Numbered from the stretch's first letter, positions 15,557 through 23,760 are shown. The stretch: 49,798 nucleotides of DNA from Candidatus Aminicenantota bacterium (GCA_017886205.1 JAFNEO010000026.1:1-49798), one strand, 5' to 3'. Made by a program: numbers and translations. Notes: generated from the sequence alone by a model not told the origin.

Positions 15557-16702
15557 TCAGACCTTGTAGCGGAGAAACGCCCCGATCTTCCCGTAGCGGT
15601 CGAGCTTCGAGGGCGGCGTCACGTACCGCACCTGGACTTTCTTGTCCAGAGCGGCGTGGACGCTTTCGTGGACGATGTCCTGGACTTTTTCCGTCTTGAC
15701 CTGGCAGACCGGGCAGCGGACTTCGTCAACATAAAGATAGTGGCACTTCGGGCAGGCTGTTCCTTCCGCGGCGAAATTGCGGCTGAGGACCAGGCTCTGG
15801 ACCTCCCAGGTGTTGAGCTTACGCAAGACTTCCTTCATCCCTGAGACGGCCCGGCCGCCCTTTTCCAGCTCTGAGACGAGCGATTGGGCCAGCGCAGTCT
15901 CCTCTTCGGCCTTGAACTTTCTTTCCATCTCCAGCGACTGCTTGAGGATCTTGTCTTTGGTATTGTTTGAATCGGTTTTCAGCCGGCCCTTGAGTCTCTC
16001 TTTCAGGTAGGGGTGGAGCAGGGGCTCGAAATCCGAGCGGTACTCTTCCTTGCAGCCGAGGAAGAGCCAGTAGAACTGATTTTTTTTGAATAGGTCGAAA
16101 GTCTTCAGAGAGGCCTTTTTGAAATGGTCATGGAGGTGGGCGTCGATATGCCGCTCAATCCGCTTGGATTCGTAGCCCTGCCAGCCGCCCTCGCGCACCC
16201 GGCTGGGGACATCGCTCTTGAGGCTGTCGAGTAGGGAGATCTCCCCCATGAAAACTTCATACCAGCGGGCCTCCTGGCGGTCGAGGAGAAGGGCGCAGAT
16301 GCGCCGGTATTCGTCCAGCATCGAGGTGAGCGGGCGAACATAGAGGCTGCGGTCAAAGATGAAGTGGTTGCGGGGTGCCCGGGGCAGGGCCAGCTCTTCC
16401 CAGAATCTCGCGCCCGTACAGGCGAAGATGGCCAGGCCGGCCGCGTTCCAAACGGGCAGGCTCTGCGCGCCGAAGCGGCCGATCTTGTCCAGGTCCTGAA
16501 GGAGCGATTCTCTCCTGACCTTGCTTAGATCCATAGACTCGAGCCGCGTTCGGCCGTCGTTGAGGAGGTTCTTGAAGGAAACGGCGATCTCTTTCTTGTT
16601 CTGCCGGCTCTTGTCGTTATCGAGATAGAAGGACGTCATCAAGAGGTTTTCGCTCATAAAGCCGGCGAGAGTCCGAATTTGCCCGGGCGAATTGAATTTC
16701 AT
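15557..16702 (-). CDS. bacterial eRF1-like (baeRF) protein with zinc ribbon
   Basis: This 381-aa protein resembles the bacterial/archaeal eRF1-like families (Pfam baeRF, probably the family 10 type). They share eRF1/Vms1 domains 2 and 3 and are suggested to act on stalled ribosomes or peptidyl-tRNA. Visible traits are a GGWQG motif at about 172-176, in the place of the eRF1 GGQ or Vms1 GxxQ loop, followed by a basic helix (YESKRIERHIDAHLHDHF). A long charged helical section (about 240-295) and a zinc ribbon CPKC...CPVC (Cys 317, 320, 330, 333) come next. AAAGGAGG precedes the ATG. It is transcribed alone from a promoter whose spacer holds a palindrome. The family call is moderately sure, and hydrolase activity is inference. 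Confidence 0.65.
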   Translation of the reverse strand: MKFNSPGQIRTLAGFMSENLLMTSFYLDNDKSRQNKKEIAVSFKNLLNDGRTRLESMDLSKVRRESLLQDLDKIGRFGAQSLPVWNAAGLAIFACTGARFWEELALPRAPRNHFIFDRSLYVRPLTSMLDEYRRICALLLDRQEARWYEVFMGEISLLDSLKSDVPSRVREGGWQGYESKRIERHIDAHLHDHFKKASLKTFDLFKKNQFYWLFLGCKEEYRSDFEPLLHPYLKERLKGRLKTDSNNTKDKILKQSLEMERKFKAEEETALAQSLVSELEKGGRAVSGMKEVLRKLNTWEVQSLVLSRNFAAEGTACPKCHYLYVDEVRCPVCQVKTEKVQDIVHESVHAALDKKVQVRYVTPPSKLDRYGKIGAFLRYKV

Positions 16703-16832
16703 TCAGCCTCCTTTAGATTTTTGTTGATGCCTGGCTAAAAATTAACGGATTTATGGCCACTGCTTAGATTGCGCTTTTCCTTTTTCTCGGTCCCGGCGTG
16801 GGCAGCTTAATCCTGATAAGCACGCATCAATA

Positions 16833-16861
16833 TAAATAAGAGCCGGAGCCGGCTTTGTCAA
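16833..16861 (-). promoter_or_regulatory. baeRF promoter with palindrome in the spacer
   Basis: On the minus strand TTGACA (16856-16861) and TATTTA (16833-16838) are 17 bp apart. The spacer is almost filled by the inverted repeat AGCCGG-AG-CCGGCT at 16841-16854. An operator in this position would block polymerase or allow MerR-like DNA distortion. The leader to the ATG would be about 125 nt. Confidence 0.5.
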
Positions 16862-16971
16862 GTTTTTATGTGCGGTCATCTTGAGGGAGGTAAACCTGAA
16901 CAAATGCCGTTCTTTGATGTGGCTCTATAACGATTAGTGTGGTGGAAAAAGAGGGGAAAACAAGCGCCCCT

Positions 16972-17012
16972 TAATTCCCCTCTTTGGTAAAGAGGGGTCA
17001 GGGGAGATTTTA
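16972..17012 (+). repeat. GC-rich palindromic repeat element, left copy
   Basis: TTAATTCCCCTCTTT-GG-TAAAGAGGGG forms a hairpin and is followed by a second G-run, TCAGGGGAGATTTT. A copy in the opposite orientation lies at 17058-17101. Elements of this pattern (C-run, TTT, AAA, G-run, then another G-run and ATT) are commonly dispersed between genes in bacterial genomes. Confidence 0.6.
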
Positions 17013-17057
17013 TAAATAATAAACAACTCCATTTCCGTTCTTTCCGTGTTCGTTTTT

Positions 17058-17101
17058 TACAATCCCCCCATGCCCCCCTTTTCCAAAGGGGGGAATTTTA
17101 G
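17058..17101 (-). repeat. GC-rich palindromic repeat element, right (inverted) copy
   Basis: Read on the minus strand it is TAAAATTCCCCCCTTTGG, then AAAAGGGGGGCATGGGGGG, then ATTG. This parallels the left copy. The two copies face each other across about 45 bp of AT-rich sequence, so the pair could fold into a larger cruciform or behave as a small mobile unit. Confidence 0.6.
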
Positions 17102-17113
17102 AAGCTCCCTGGT

Positions 17114-17142
17114 TTGACCGCTTCCGCCGAGCCGGATATAAT
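17114..17142 (+). promoter_or_regulatory. promoter of tRNA-Leu
   Basis: TTGACC (17114-17119), a 17-bp spacer and a consensus TATAAT (17137-17142) precede the tRNA by 13 nt. This predicts a very short 5' precursor. Confidence 0.8.
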
Positions 17143-17155
17143 AGTGGTCGCTTAT

Positions 17156-17239
17156 GCGGAAGTGGCGGAATTGGTAGACGCGTAAGCCTCAGGAGTTTAT
17201 GGCCGTAAGGCCGTGAGGGTTCGAGTCCCTCCTTCCGCA
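17156..17239 (+). tRNA. tRNA-Leu(CAG)
   Basis: The acceptor stem GCGGAAG pairs with CTTCCGC, followed by discriminator A. The D-arm contains the usual GGTAGACGC. The anticodon stem TAAGC/GTTTA holds the loop CTCAGGA, giving anticodon CAG, which reads CUG (Leu). A long variable arm (GGCC-GTAA-GGCC) marks the class II type, as in leucine tRNAs. The T-arm is GAGGG-TTCGAGT-CCCTC. The CCA end is not encoded. The GWxTD gene begins 66 nt downstream without an obvious terminator between, so read-through is possible. Confidence 0.95.
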
Positions 17240-17305
17240 TTTGGACTATTAAAAAGAGCGCCGGCGTCGAACCCGGAAGAGCGTCGAAGCAACAAGAGGA
17301 AACAA

Positions 17306-18250
17306 ATGAACCCGCTCCACGCAATCTTACGGAACTTCCTCTGGTTCGCCCTGGCGGCCTCGGTTTTTGGGGTCGGCTCCGGCCAGAAGAAGCTCAAACC
17401 GGAATATGAACAATTCCTGTCTGAGGTTCGCTACATCATCACCTCCGCCGAACGCAGGGCCTTCCTGGACCGCCCTGACCCCGAGAAGTCCCAGTTCATC
17501 GAGGAATTCTGGAAACGTCGGGACCCTGACTCCTCCACCCCCGAAAACGAGTTCAAGGACGAGTATCTCGGCCGCATCACCAAGGCCAACGATCTCTTTT
17601 TCGGCGAAGGACGGCCCGGCTGGCTCACCGATAGAGGAAGGATCTATGTCCTATTCGGGCCCCCCACCCAGCGCCAAACGACGACTCCGACCGGCGATCC
17701 CCGCGGCCGCTGCCAGGAGTTGTGGTACTACCGGGATTTTCCGGTCATCTTCCTGGACCGGGGGTGCACCGGGACTTTCATGCTCGAAACGTTCGACCTG
17801 AGCCCCATATCCGAGCTGAGTCTGGCCAGGGAAAGCGCCCCGAAGCCCTTCCTGCCTGCCCAGGAGAAGCCGTCCTTTGATTTCGACGTCACTCTGAGAA
17901 GGAAAAAGACTGAGGATACGAGACTGGAGGCCTTCGTGGATATCTCGATCCCCTACACCTCCATCTGGCTGAGCTTCGAGGGGGGCAAGTTTGCGACCAC
18001 ATTCGAGATTCGACTGGAACTCAAGGACAGCCAGAACGTCCTCCGCTGGGAAAACACCACCAGCTATGACCTGGCCCTGACGTCCGAGGAGCTGAAGCAG
18101 AAGATGACGAGCAAGTACGAGATCGCCATCCCCGTCCTGATCGAAAAAGACGCCGAGACGCTGGGCCGCGGCAAGAACACTCTCCTGGTCCTTCTCAAGA
18201 ACAAGAAGGTTGGCGAAGAGATCCGCAAGAAGGTCGAGTTCAGCCTCTAG
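17306..18250 (+). CDS. exported GWxTD-domain protein
   Basis: This 314-aa protein starts at an ATG with AGAGGA 5 nt upstream and a signal-like N-terminus (ILRNFLWFALAASVFGVGSG). The GWxTD domain is clear. It contains YIITSAERRAFL, EFWKRRDPDSSTPENEFKDEYLGRI and GRPGWLTDRGRIYVLFGPP, with GWLTD at about 105-109. The C-terminal about 150 residues are beta-rich. The family is widespread in Acidobacteriota and related phyla and its function is unknown. It follows tRNA-Leu and converges on the TonB-dependent receptor gene with 1 nt between the stops. An open frame extends upstream into the tRNA but is rejected because the Shine-Dalgarno and signal peptide lie at 17306. Confidence 0.87.
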   Translation: MNPLHAILRNFLWFALAASVFGVGSGQKKLKPEYEQFLSEVRYIITSAERRAFLDRPDPEKSQFIEEFWKRRDPDSSTPENEFKDEYLGRITKANDLFFGEGRPGWLTDRGRIYVLFGPPTQRQTTTPTGDPRGRCQELWYYRDFPVIFLDRGCTGTFMLETFDLSPISELSLARESAPKPFLPAQEKPSFDFDVTLRRKKTEDTRLEAFVDISIPYTSIWLSFEGGKFATTFEIRLELKDSQNVLRWENTTSYDLALTSEELKQKMTSKYEIAIPVLIEKDAETLGRGKNTLLVLLKNKKVGEEIRKKVEFSL

Positions 18251-18251
18251 T

Positions 18252-21200
18252 TCAGAAGCTCCAGCGGACTCCGATCCGGAAGGACCGGACGCCGTAGACG
18301 CTCAGGACATCCCCGTAGGTCGATGACACCTCGTATCCAGGAGGCGTCTGGTCGAAGCGCAGCCGTGGCGACGGATCATTTTCTACGATGACGCCGCTGC
18401 GGCCGCCAACATTGAAGATGTCGACGTAAAAGTCCAGCTTGGTCCGGCCTTTGAGCGGGAATCCCTTTTCGATGCGCAGGTCGAAGTTGGTGTAGGGGAC
18501 TCTCCGCTGCGATCCCGATACCTCGGCGTTCAGAGAGACATAAGTCTGCTGGACGGCCGGAAAGTCGGCCGGGAAATAAACCCGGGAGATCGTCCGTCCC
18601 CAGGGGATGCCCGAATAGTGCTGCACATAGGCGCTGATGACGATATCCCAGGGAAGGATATAGGTCCCCATCACCTTAATCTGCAGCGGCCGGTCGAAGA
18701 AGAGAGGGCCGTAGGCATTGACCAACGTGTTCGGGCTGTTGAAGATCGCGCTCTCACCCTCGGTCGGGCCGTAGGTCGCTTCGACATTGCCCTTAAAAGA
18801 GCCGTAGAGGATGGACCCCTTGAGCTGCCAGTTGTTGGACATCCGTTTGTCGAAGGTCAGAGCCAGGGCCCAGTATTTCCTTTCGGCCCCGGGCGGGTTC
18901 AGGCCTATCCGGGTGGGGACGGGCCGGTCTGCTCGGAGCCCGTAAGCGGTGAGTTTCTGGTCATCGGAGGTCCCCCAATTTCCGTCCCAGCCCGGGTCGT
19001 CGAACTCGAAGGGAATCCAGATGGGGCCTTTCTCGTCTTCGGCGTCGGGGTCAAAGCCGTTGTTGACATCGACGTCCTCGACGATGTTCTTGCTCTGCTT
19101 CCAGATGAACTGGAGGCCGAGCTTGAAATCCCGGAAGAGCTCCTGTTCGATGCCGGCCAGGAATTCGTTCACATAGGGCGGCTTGAGGTCGTCGGCATAA
19201 TAAGAATAGGCCGGGTCCTGTTCGGGATAGGATTGGATGACGTAGGAATCGGTCGGCGGCAGGTCCATCAGTTTGTTACCGTCGAGGTCGTTCCAGTAAT
19301 AGTCGATGGAACCGGGGCCGAAGATCTGGCTGGCGTTGTATTTGGCCACCCAGACGGGCTCGTAGTAGCGGCTGAAGGACATCTTCAGGGCCGTCTTGCC
19401 CTTGCCGAAGAGGTCGTACACCAAACCGAACCTGGGGGAGAGGGTGAAGAACTTGACGACGTCCTTATTGGACGTGATCAGCTCGTCGAACGGCGAGACC
19501 GGCCCGATTTCGCTGTGCCATTGGGCGATGAGCGCGTCGAGCAGGGCATTGGCGTCCGTTATAGCCGGGTTGAGCTGGGGGGGGCCGTAGGAGTAGCTGA
19601 GCTCAGGTCGGGCCTGCCGGGGCTGGTATTGCAAGGAGTAATCGAGGCGCAGGCCGAGGTTCAGGGACAACCGGCCCTTGGTCACGTTGTCCTGGACATA
19701 GCCGGAGAACCGCCGGATGTGGTCCTGGATGTCCCAATACCCGGCGGTGGGCGGGCAGTTGTGGATACGCAGCCGCCCCTGCTTCAAGACCGTGGAATAG
19801 TAGTAGGGGTTTCCGGCGGCATAGTCCTCCCAGTAGGAATAATACGGATTGCCCCTGTACCAGTCCTGATGCTCTTCCGACTGCTCGAACTCCGCCCCCG
19901 CCTTGAACTCGTGGCTGGCAGTCAGGACGTCGTCCTGGAACCGGGTGACCGACGCCGAGGCCATTATTTTCTTGCGGACATGGTCGTCGTTATAGGCAGA
20001 GGCCCCCCAGAAGATATCCTGCCGGTAGTCGTAATAAGTGGGCTGGTCCTGGGTGCGCGAGCGGATGGGAAATTTCCGCTGGATAAAGGTGCCCCGAATG
20101 TCGACAAAGGTATTCTGGTCCAGCGACCAGTTGACTTGGTGAGTGGTCGTGAAGGTGTTCTCGTGGTCCCAGATCTCTGTGCTCGGGTAGGAGATGTTGG
20201 CTCCGCCGCTGTTCTGGTAAACAGGTTCATATATATTGTTATAGTGGAACATCCCCATATAGCGGATGTTCTTGTCGACCTGGACGGTGAGCTTGGCGAA
20301 CCCAAACAATTCATCGTGCTCGTAGTCATAGTGGCCATAGTCGATGCCGTAGAAGCCCAGGTTGGCCATCCGGACCTCCGGGTTGACAGAGGTGGTCTGC
20401 TGCCAGGTGTTCCAGCGGCCGTTCAGGTAGAACCAAGCCCTGTCTGTGAGGACCGGCCCCCCGATGTTCGCCGACAGGTCATTGTAGCCGGCGAATTTCC
20501 CGGGGGGGTCCACATGATAGGCGGCCGCGTCGCTCTTGGGGATCAAATCGGTGCTCAAGGAATTGCCCGTAAAATAGGCCGTGGCTCCGCCGGCGTAGGT
20601 GTTGCTGCCGCTCTTGGAGACGATGTTGATGTAGGTGGAGTCGGTCTGGCCCACTTCCGCCGGGTGGGCGCCGAGCTCGAACTCGATCTCTTCATAGACA
20701 TCAACGTTGATGTTGACCAGGGAATAGGAGGTCGCCGGGTCGTTGAGCGGCATCCCGTCGAGCGCGTAGAGCTGGCTGCGGACCGTGCCCCCAAGGATAG
20801 AGGACGTCCGGCGATAGTCCACGCCTTCGGTGACGGCGCCGGGGATAGAATTCTGGATGTCGTAGAGGTCGCGGTTCATCGGCATGCTGGCCAGGAACCG
20901 GGCGCTGTAGTTGACGCTGACCTTGGAGGATTCGACGTCCACGACCGGGGAAGCGGTTGTGAGCGTGACCTCTTCCTCGGTGGGAGCCTCCTCGAGCCGG
21001 ACGATGAGCTCGGTCGTCCTCCCCACGGTAACGATGACGGATTGAAAAACATAGGACTTGAACCCGGGCATCTCGGCCCGAAGTTCATAGTCTCCGGGCT
21101 TCAGGGCGGCGAACCGGAAAAGCCCGGTATCCGAGGTCACGTAGCTGCTGATGCCCATCAGCGCCGGGCCGGAGATGCTCATCGTGGCGCCCGGCAGGGG

Positions 21201-21323
21201 CTTGCCTTCTTTATCCATGATCCGGCCGGAGATCGCCCCTGTCTGTCTCTGGGCGAACGCCGGAGAGACGAGGGCGATGGCCAGGAACAAGGTCAGCAAC
21301 AGTCTCGGGGGACGGGCTGTCAT
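18252..21323 (-). CDS. TonB-dependent receptor with carboxypeptidase-regulatory-like N-terminal domain
   Basis: This outer-membrane protein of about 1023 aa has a signal peptide (LLLTLFLAIALVSPAFAQ). A CarboxypepD_reg-like domain of about 80 residues follows (GAISGRIMDKEGKPLPGATMSI to LKPGDYELRAEMPGFKSY). Next come a plug region (SSILGGTVRSQLYALDGMPLNDP) and a long beta-barrel ending in FRIGVRWSF with a terminal aromatic residue. This is the OmpA-related, Oar-like receptor type common in Acidobacteriota and Bacteroidota. It should import a ligand with TonB energy, for which a TonB gene lies at 43422-44327. AAGGAGG upstream sets the ATG at 21323. The ligand is unknown. No SusD-like partner is present. 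Confidence 0.9.
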   Translation of the reverse strand: MTARPPRLLLTLFLAIALVSPAFAQRQTGAISGRIMDKEGKPLPGATMSISGPALMGISSYVTSDTGLFRFAALKPGDYELRAEMPGFKSYVFQSVIVTVGRTTELIVRLEEAPTEEEVTLTTASPVVDVESSKVSVNYSARFLASMPMNRDLYDIQNSIPGAVTEGVDYRRTSSILGGTVRSQLYALDGMPLNDPATSYSLVNINVDVYEEIEFELGAHPAEVGQTDSTYINIVSKSGSNTYAGGATAYFTGNSLSTDLIPKSDAAAYHVDPPGKFAGYNDLSANIGGPVLTDRAWFYLNGRWNTWQQTTSVNPEVRMANLGFYGIDYGHYDYEHDELFGFAKLTVQVDKNIRYMGMFHYNNIYEPVYQNSGGANISYPSTEIWDHENTFTTTHQVNWSLDQNTFVDIRGTFIQRKFPIRSRTQDQPTYYDYRQDIFWGASAYNDDHVRKKIMASASVTRFQDDVLTASHEFKAGAEFEQSEEHQDWYRGNPYYSYWEDYAAGNPYYYSTVLKQGRLRIHNCPPTAGYWDIQDHIRRFSGYVQDNVTKGRLSLNLGLRLDYSLQYQPRQARPELSYSYGPPQLNPAITDANALLDALIAQWHSEIGPVSPFDELITSNKDVVKFFTLSPRFGLVYDLFGKGKTALKMSFSRYYEPVWVAKYNASQIFGPGSIDYYWNDLDGNKLMDLPPTDSYVIQSYPEQDPAYSYYADDLKPPYVNEFLAGIEQELFRDFKLGLQFIWKQSKNIVEDVDVNNGFDPDAEDEKGPIWIPFEFDDPGWDGNWGTSDDQKLTAYGLRADRPVPTRIGLNPPGAERKYWALALTFDKRMSNNWQLKGSILYGSFKGNVEATYGPTEGESAIFNSPNTLVNAYGPLFFDRPLQIKVMGTYILPWDIVISAYVQHYSGIPWGRTISRVYFPADFPAVQQTYVSLNAEVSGSQRRVPYTNFDLRIEKGFPLKGRTKLDFYVDIFNVGGRSGVIVENDPSPRLRFDQTPPGYEVSSTYGDVLSVYGVRSFRIGVRWSF

Positions 21324-21370
21324 TTTCCCCTCCTTATGGGGTCTGAGCAATATCCATGGGGCTAATGCAT

Positions 21371-21420
21371 ATTATGCAAATCTCGTGCCATATCGTCAAC
21401 TTCCGAGAGGGCCATATCGT
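21371..21420 (-). promoter_or_regulatory. promoter of the TonB-dependent receptor with flanking repeats
   Basis: On the minus strand TTGACG (21394-21399) and CATAAT (21371-21376) are 17 bp apart. The -10 lies in the inverted repeat TGCAT-ATT-ATGCA. The decamer GCCATATCGT occurs twice, at 21387-21396 and 21411-21420. One copy overlaps the -35, as a regulator binding site might. Confidence 0.6.
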
Positions 21421-21461
21421 TTCCTTTCCCTGAAGGGGAGAATAAAAGCGAGGGGGGCGCG

Positions 21462-22382
21462 TCAGCCCTTTTTTCGGGCCAGCCGGTCTTTGGCCCAGGC
21501 GGCCGCGCCCATCAAGCCGGCGTCGTTGCCCAGGCTGGCCCTTTCGATCGGGCAGCAGGCTGACGACGCCTTGTAGGACCGGCGGCCGGCCTCGGCCACG
21601 GCATGGGGGAGGATCATGTCTCCGCTGTCCATGACTCCGCCGCCGATCAGGATCATCTCCGGGTTGAGGAGGTTGATGGCGATGCTCAGGGCGATGCCGA
21701 GGTAGTATCCGGCCCGTTGGAAGCTCTTTTGGGCCGCGGCGTCTCCCTTCCTAGCCCTCTTGGCGATTTCTTCCGCCGTCAGGGAATTCTTGGACCGGGT
21801 GAGCTCGCGATAGTTGCGGACGATGGGCCCGGCCGCCGCCTCGGTCTCCAGACAGCCGTGCGACCCGCAGTTGCACCGTTCGCCGTCCGGGTTGACGACG
21901 ATATGCCCCATCTCGGCGGCGAATCCGCACGACCCGTGCAGGAGCTCCCCGTCGATGATGATCCCCGAACCCACACCCGTGCCGAGGGTGAGGAGGAGAA
22001 GGTGGCGAACACCCTTGCCCGCGCCGCAACGATATTCTCCGTAGGCGGCGATGTTGGCATCGTTGTCGATCCAAAAGGGGACCTTGATGAAGCGGGCGAT
22101 GGCCGGACGCAGGTCGAACCCGTCGAGGTCGGAGTAATTCGGCGACTGGTAGATCTTCTGTTCCTTGAGGCTGAAGATCCCCGGGATGCCGAATCCGACG
22201 GCCTTGACAGTCCGCCGTTCTTTTTTCTTCAGCTCTTCCCAGAGCTTGCTGAAGAGCTCCAGGAGACCGGTCATCGTCGGCGGGGTCGGCGCCTTGCTCT
22301 TGAAGACCACGTCGAGGCGCTCGTCGAGGAGTCCATACTTGAGCTGAGTCCCTCCGAGGTCGAACCCGGCATACAGGGGCAT
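21462..22382 (-). CDS. ROK-family sugar kinase / glucokinase-like
   Basis: This 306-aa protein has the ROK phosphate-1 motif FDLGGTQLKYGLLD at its N-terminus and GFGIPGI further on. FWIDNDANIAAYGEY is the catalytic Asp region. The zinc-binding ROK signature appears as GERCNCGSHGCLE, with GHI shortly before it (MGHIVVNPDG). LTLGTGVGSGIIIDG is the phosphate-2/adenosine region. It lacks a helix-turn-helix, so it is a kinase rather than a repressor. Glucose is the likely substrate, but other hexoses are possible. It is last in the minus-strand series tatA, methyltransferase, ROK, with 2 nt from the methyltransferase stop, which points to one operon. Confidence 0.88.
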   Translation of the reverse strand: MPLYAGFDLGGTQLKYGLLDERLDVVFKSKAPTPPTMTGLLELFSKLWEELKKKERRTVKAVGFGIPGIFSLKEQKIYQSPNYSDLDGFDLRPAIARFIKVPFWIDNDANIAAYGEYRCGAGKGVRHLLLLTLGTGVGSGIIIDGELLHGSCGFAAEMGHIVVNPDGERCNCGSHGCLETEAAAGPIVRNYRELTRSKNSLTAEEIAKRARKGDAAAQKSFQRAGYYLGIALSIAINLLNPEMILIGGGVMDSGDMILPHAVAEAGRRSYKASSACCPIERASLGNDAGLMGAAAWAKDRLARKKG

Positions 22383-22384
22383 CT

Positions 22385-23425
22385 CTATTTTCTCCTGGCG
22401 ACAGCGGCGTAGTTGACGGGTCCAAAAAGGAGCTCATTGAGGCTGTCGATGTTCCGGTTGAGGACGGCGGTGCGGTCGTCGGCCCCGGGCAGGGGCTGGA
22501 GCTTCTCTCTCTCGAGCGGGGAGGAATACTTAATCTCCACGTCCTCGAATCCCGACGCCTCCAGCATGAATTTCAGGGCCTGCGGATGGATGGGGTTGCG
22601 ATGGGAAAGGTCGAGATAATAAACTTGGACCAGGGCGAAGACCGAAAGAGGGTTGACGGTCTCGAGGACGAGAGTGCCACCCGGAGCGAGCTTATAGTGA
22701 CACATCTCGATCAGTTTTTTGAGGTATTGGGGCGGAAGATGTTCGATCACCTGGGACGAAAAGATACCTCCCAGCGTACCGTCCAGCCATTTGGCCAGCT
22801 TCTCCAGGAGGTCGCCCTTCTGACAGCGTAGCCCTTTGTCCAGGCAGATATCGACCATCTGGCCGTTGCTGTCCACCCCGGCGGCCTCAATCCCTTCCTC
22901 ACGCAGGAGTTCGAGGAATTCACCCCGGCCACAGCCCAGGTCGAGGACTGGGCCCGCTTTGGGGAAGTAGGAAACATAATCATGGAGCTGCTTCTTGACC
23001 TCGTCATCCCGGCCTCGGAAACGGTTCTCGAACCCGGCATACTGCCAGTCCTCGAGCGGCTCGAGGAGCGCCCGGACCTCCTCCGGCTGGGGGAGCTTTT
23101 TTCCTTCCAGCGCGGCCAAAAGGCTGTCCAGCTTTTCTCTGAGCAGGATGAACTTTTTCATCAAGAGCTTCGCGTCCTCGGACTCCGCGGCGAGCTTATT
23201 GACCCGCCATTCCAGGCTCTTGAAGATCAGGCCGACGTGGTTGCTTCCGAGCGCGTCCCATTCCTTGTCCTTGGCGTCGACGAGGGCGATGACCTGGCGG
23301 ATGAGCCCCTTGAACGAGGCGACGAGATCCTTCTTTCCCTTCTGCTTTATTTCTTCAAGCCGACGGGCGAGTTCCTGTTCTTTTTCCTGGCGCTCCTGGG
23401 CGAGCTTTTCCAGCGTCCGGCGCAT
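22385..23425 (-). CDS. coiled-coil class I SAM methyltransferase
   Basis: This 346-aa protein opens with about 35 residues of charged coiled coil (EKLAQERQEKEQELARRLEEIKQ), then a helical region to about residue 140. The methyltransferase domain follows: GPVLDLGCGRGEFLELLREEG (motif I), VDSNGQMVDIC, GIFSSQVIEHLPPQYL and APGGTLVLETVNP. The layout resembles methyltransferases of polysaccharide biosynthesis and chain-length capping, in which a coiled coil acts as a ruler or assembly element. That role is inferred here. Its start codon shares one base with the tatA stop (TAATG), and the ROK gene follows after 2 nt. The coupling to tatA is unusual and has no clear biochemical reason. Confidence 0.75.
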   Translation of the reverse strand: MRRTLEKLAQERQEKEQELARRLEEIKQKGKKDLVASFKGLIRQVIALVDAKDKEWDALGSNHVGLIFKSLEWRVNKLAAESEDAKLLMKKFILLREKLDSLLAALEGKKLPQPEEVRALLEPLEDWQYAGFENRFRGRDDEVKKQLHDYVSYFPKAGPVLDLGCGRGEFLELLREEGIEAAGVDSNGQMVDICLDKGLRCQKGDLLEKLAKWLDGTLGGIFSSQVIEHLPPQYLKKLIEMCHYKLAPGGTLVLETVNPLSVFALVQVYYLDLSHRNPIHPQALKFMLEASGFEDVEIKYSSPLEREKLQPLPGADDRTAVLNRNIDSLNELLFGPVNYAAVARRK

Positions 23426-23628
23426 TATTTTTTATCGGGAGGGGCGGTTTTTTCAGAATCGGGCTTCTTTTCCTCGGGTTCCTTGGTGCTGAATCCCTTC
23501 TTGAAATTGCGGATGCCTTCGCCCAGTCCTTTCCCGAGCTCGGGAAGTCGGCGGGCGCCGAAGATGATGACAACGAGGAGAAGTATGAGCAGGAGCTCGG
23601 TCGGTCCGATCGGTCCAAATAAAAACAT
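23425..23628 (-). CDS. tatA: Sec-independent translocase protein TatA
   Basis: This 67-aa protein starts [19 protein letters not shown] with an ideal AAGGAGGT upstream. It has one TM helix, the hinge [17 protein letters not shown], an amphipathic helix and a charged Lys/Glu/Pro tail, which is textbook TatA/TatE. It oligomerises in the inner membrane to form the translocation path for folded twin-arginine substrates, together with TatC (not in this window). A Tat-type substrate candidate is the protein at 39071-39712. A longer open frame upstream is rejected. The 3' end overlaps the methyltransferase start by one base. Confidence 0.93.
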   Translation of the reverse strand: MFLFGPIGPTELLLILLLVVIIFGARRLPELGKGLGEGIRNFKKGFSTKEPEEKKPDSEKTAPPDKK

Positions 23629-23632
23629 CTCG

Positions 23633-23717
23633 ACCTCCTTCGAGGTTCTATCCTCGATCAACGGGAGAGTATTCGGGTTGACGGACCAAAAGTACTTCAG
23701 TCGGGCCGAAAAGTCAA
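23633..23717 (-). promoter_or_regulatory. promoter, leader hairpin and Shine-Dalgarno of the tatA operon
   Basis: On the minus strand TTGACT (23712-23717) and TACTTT (23689-23694) are 17 bp apart. In the leader, TCGAGG (23640-23645) and CCTCGA (23652-23657) can pair around a 6-nt loop directly beside the Shine-Dalgarno at 23633-23640. This could modulate ribosome access. Confidence 0.5.
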
Positions 23718-23760
23718 GAAAACGACACCTCCCGGGCTTTATCTTCCGGGGGGAATTTTG

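Larger units (their letters stand above)
16703..17155. other. intergenic region between baeRF and tRNA-Leu
   Basis: These 453 bases hold the baeRF promoter with its spacer palindrome, an inverted pair of GC-rich repeat elements and the tRNA promoter. A minus-strand open frame of about 100 codons overlaps the repeats and the tRNA and looks non-coding. No other gene is seen. Confidence 0.6.

Noticed and set aside
17010..17324. A 104-codon minus-strand frame over the repeat pair and tRNA-Leu
   Set aside because: It crosses the tRNA gene antisense, and its sequence is explained by the tRNA and the GC-rich repeats.
18618..21365. A 915-codon plus-strand open frame opposite the TonB-dependent receptor
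   Set aside because: Its residues are dominated by Val, Gly, Asp, Glu and Arg, as expected for the antisense of a GC-rich gene. It lacks domains and a Shine-Dalgarno, while the minus strand encodes a full receptor.
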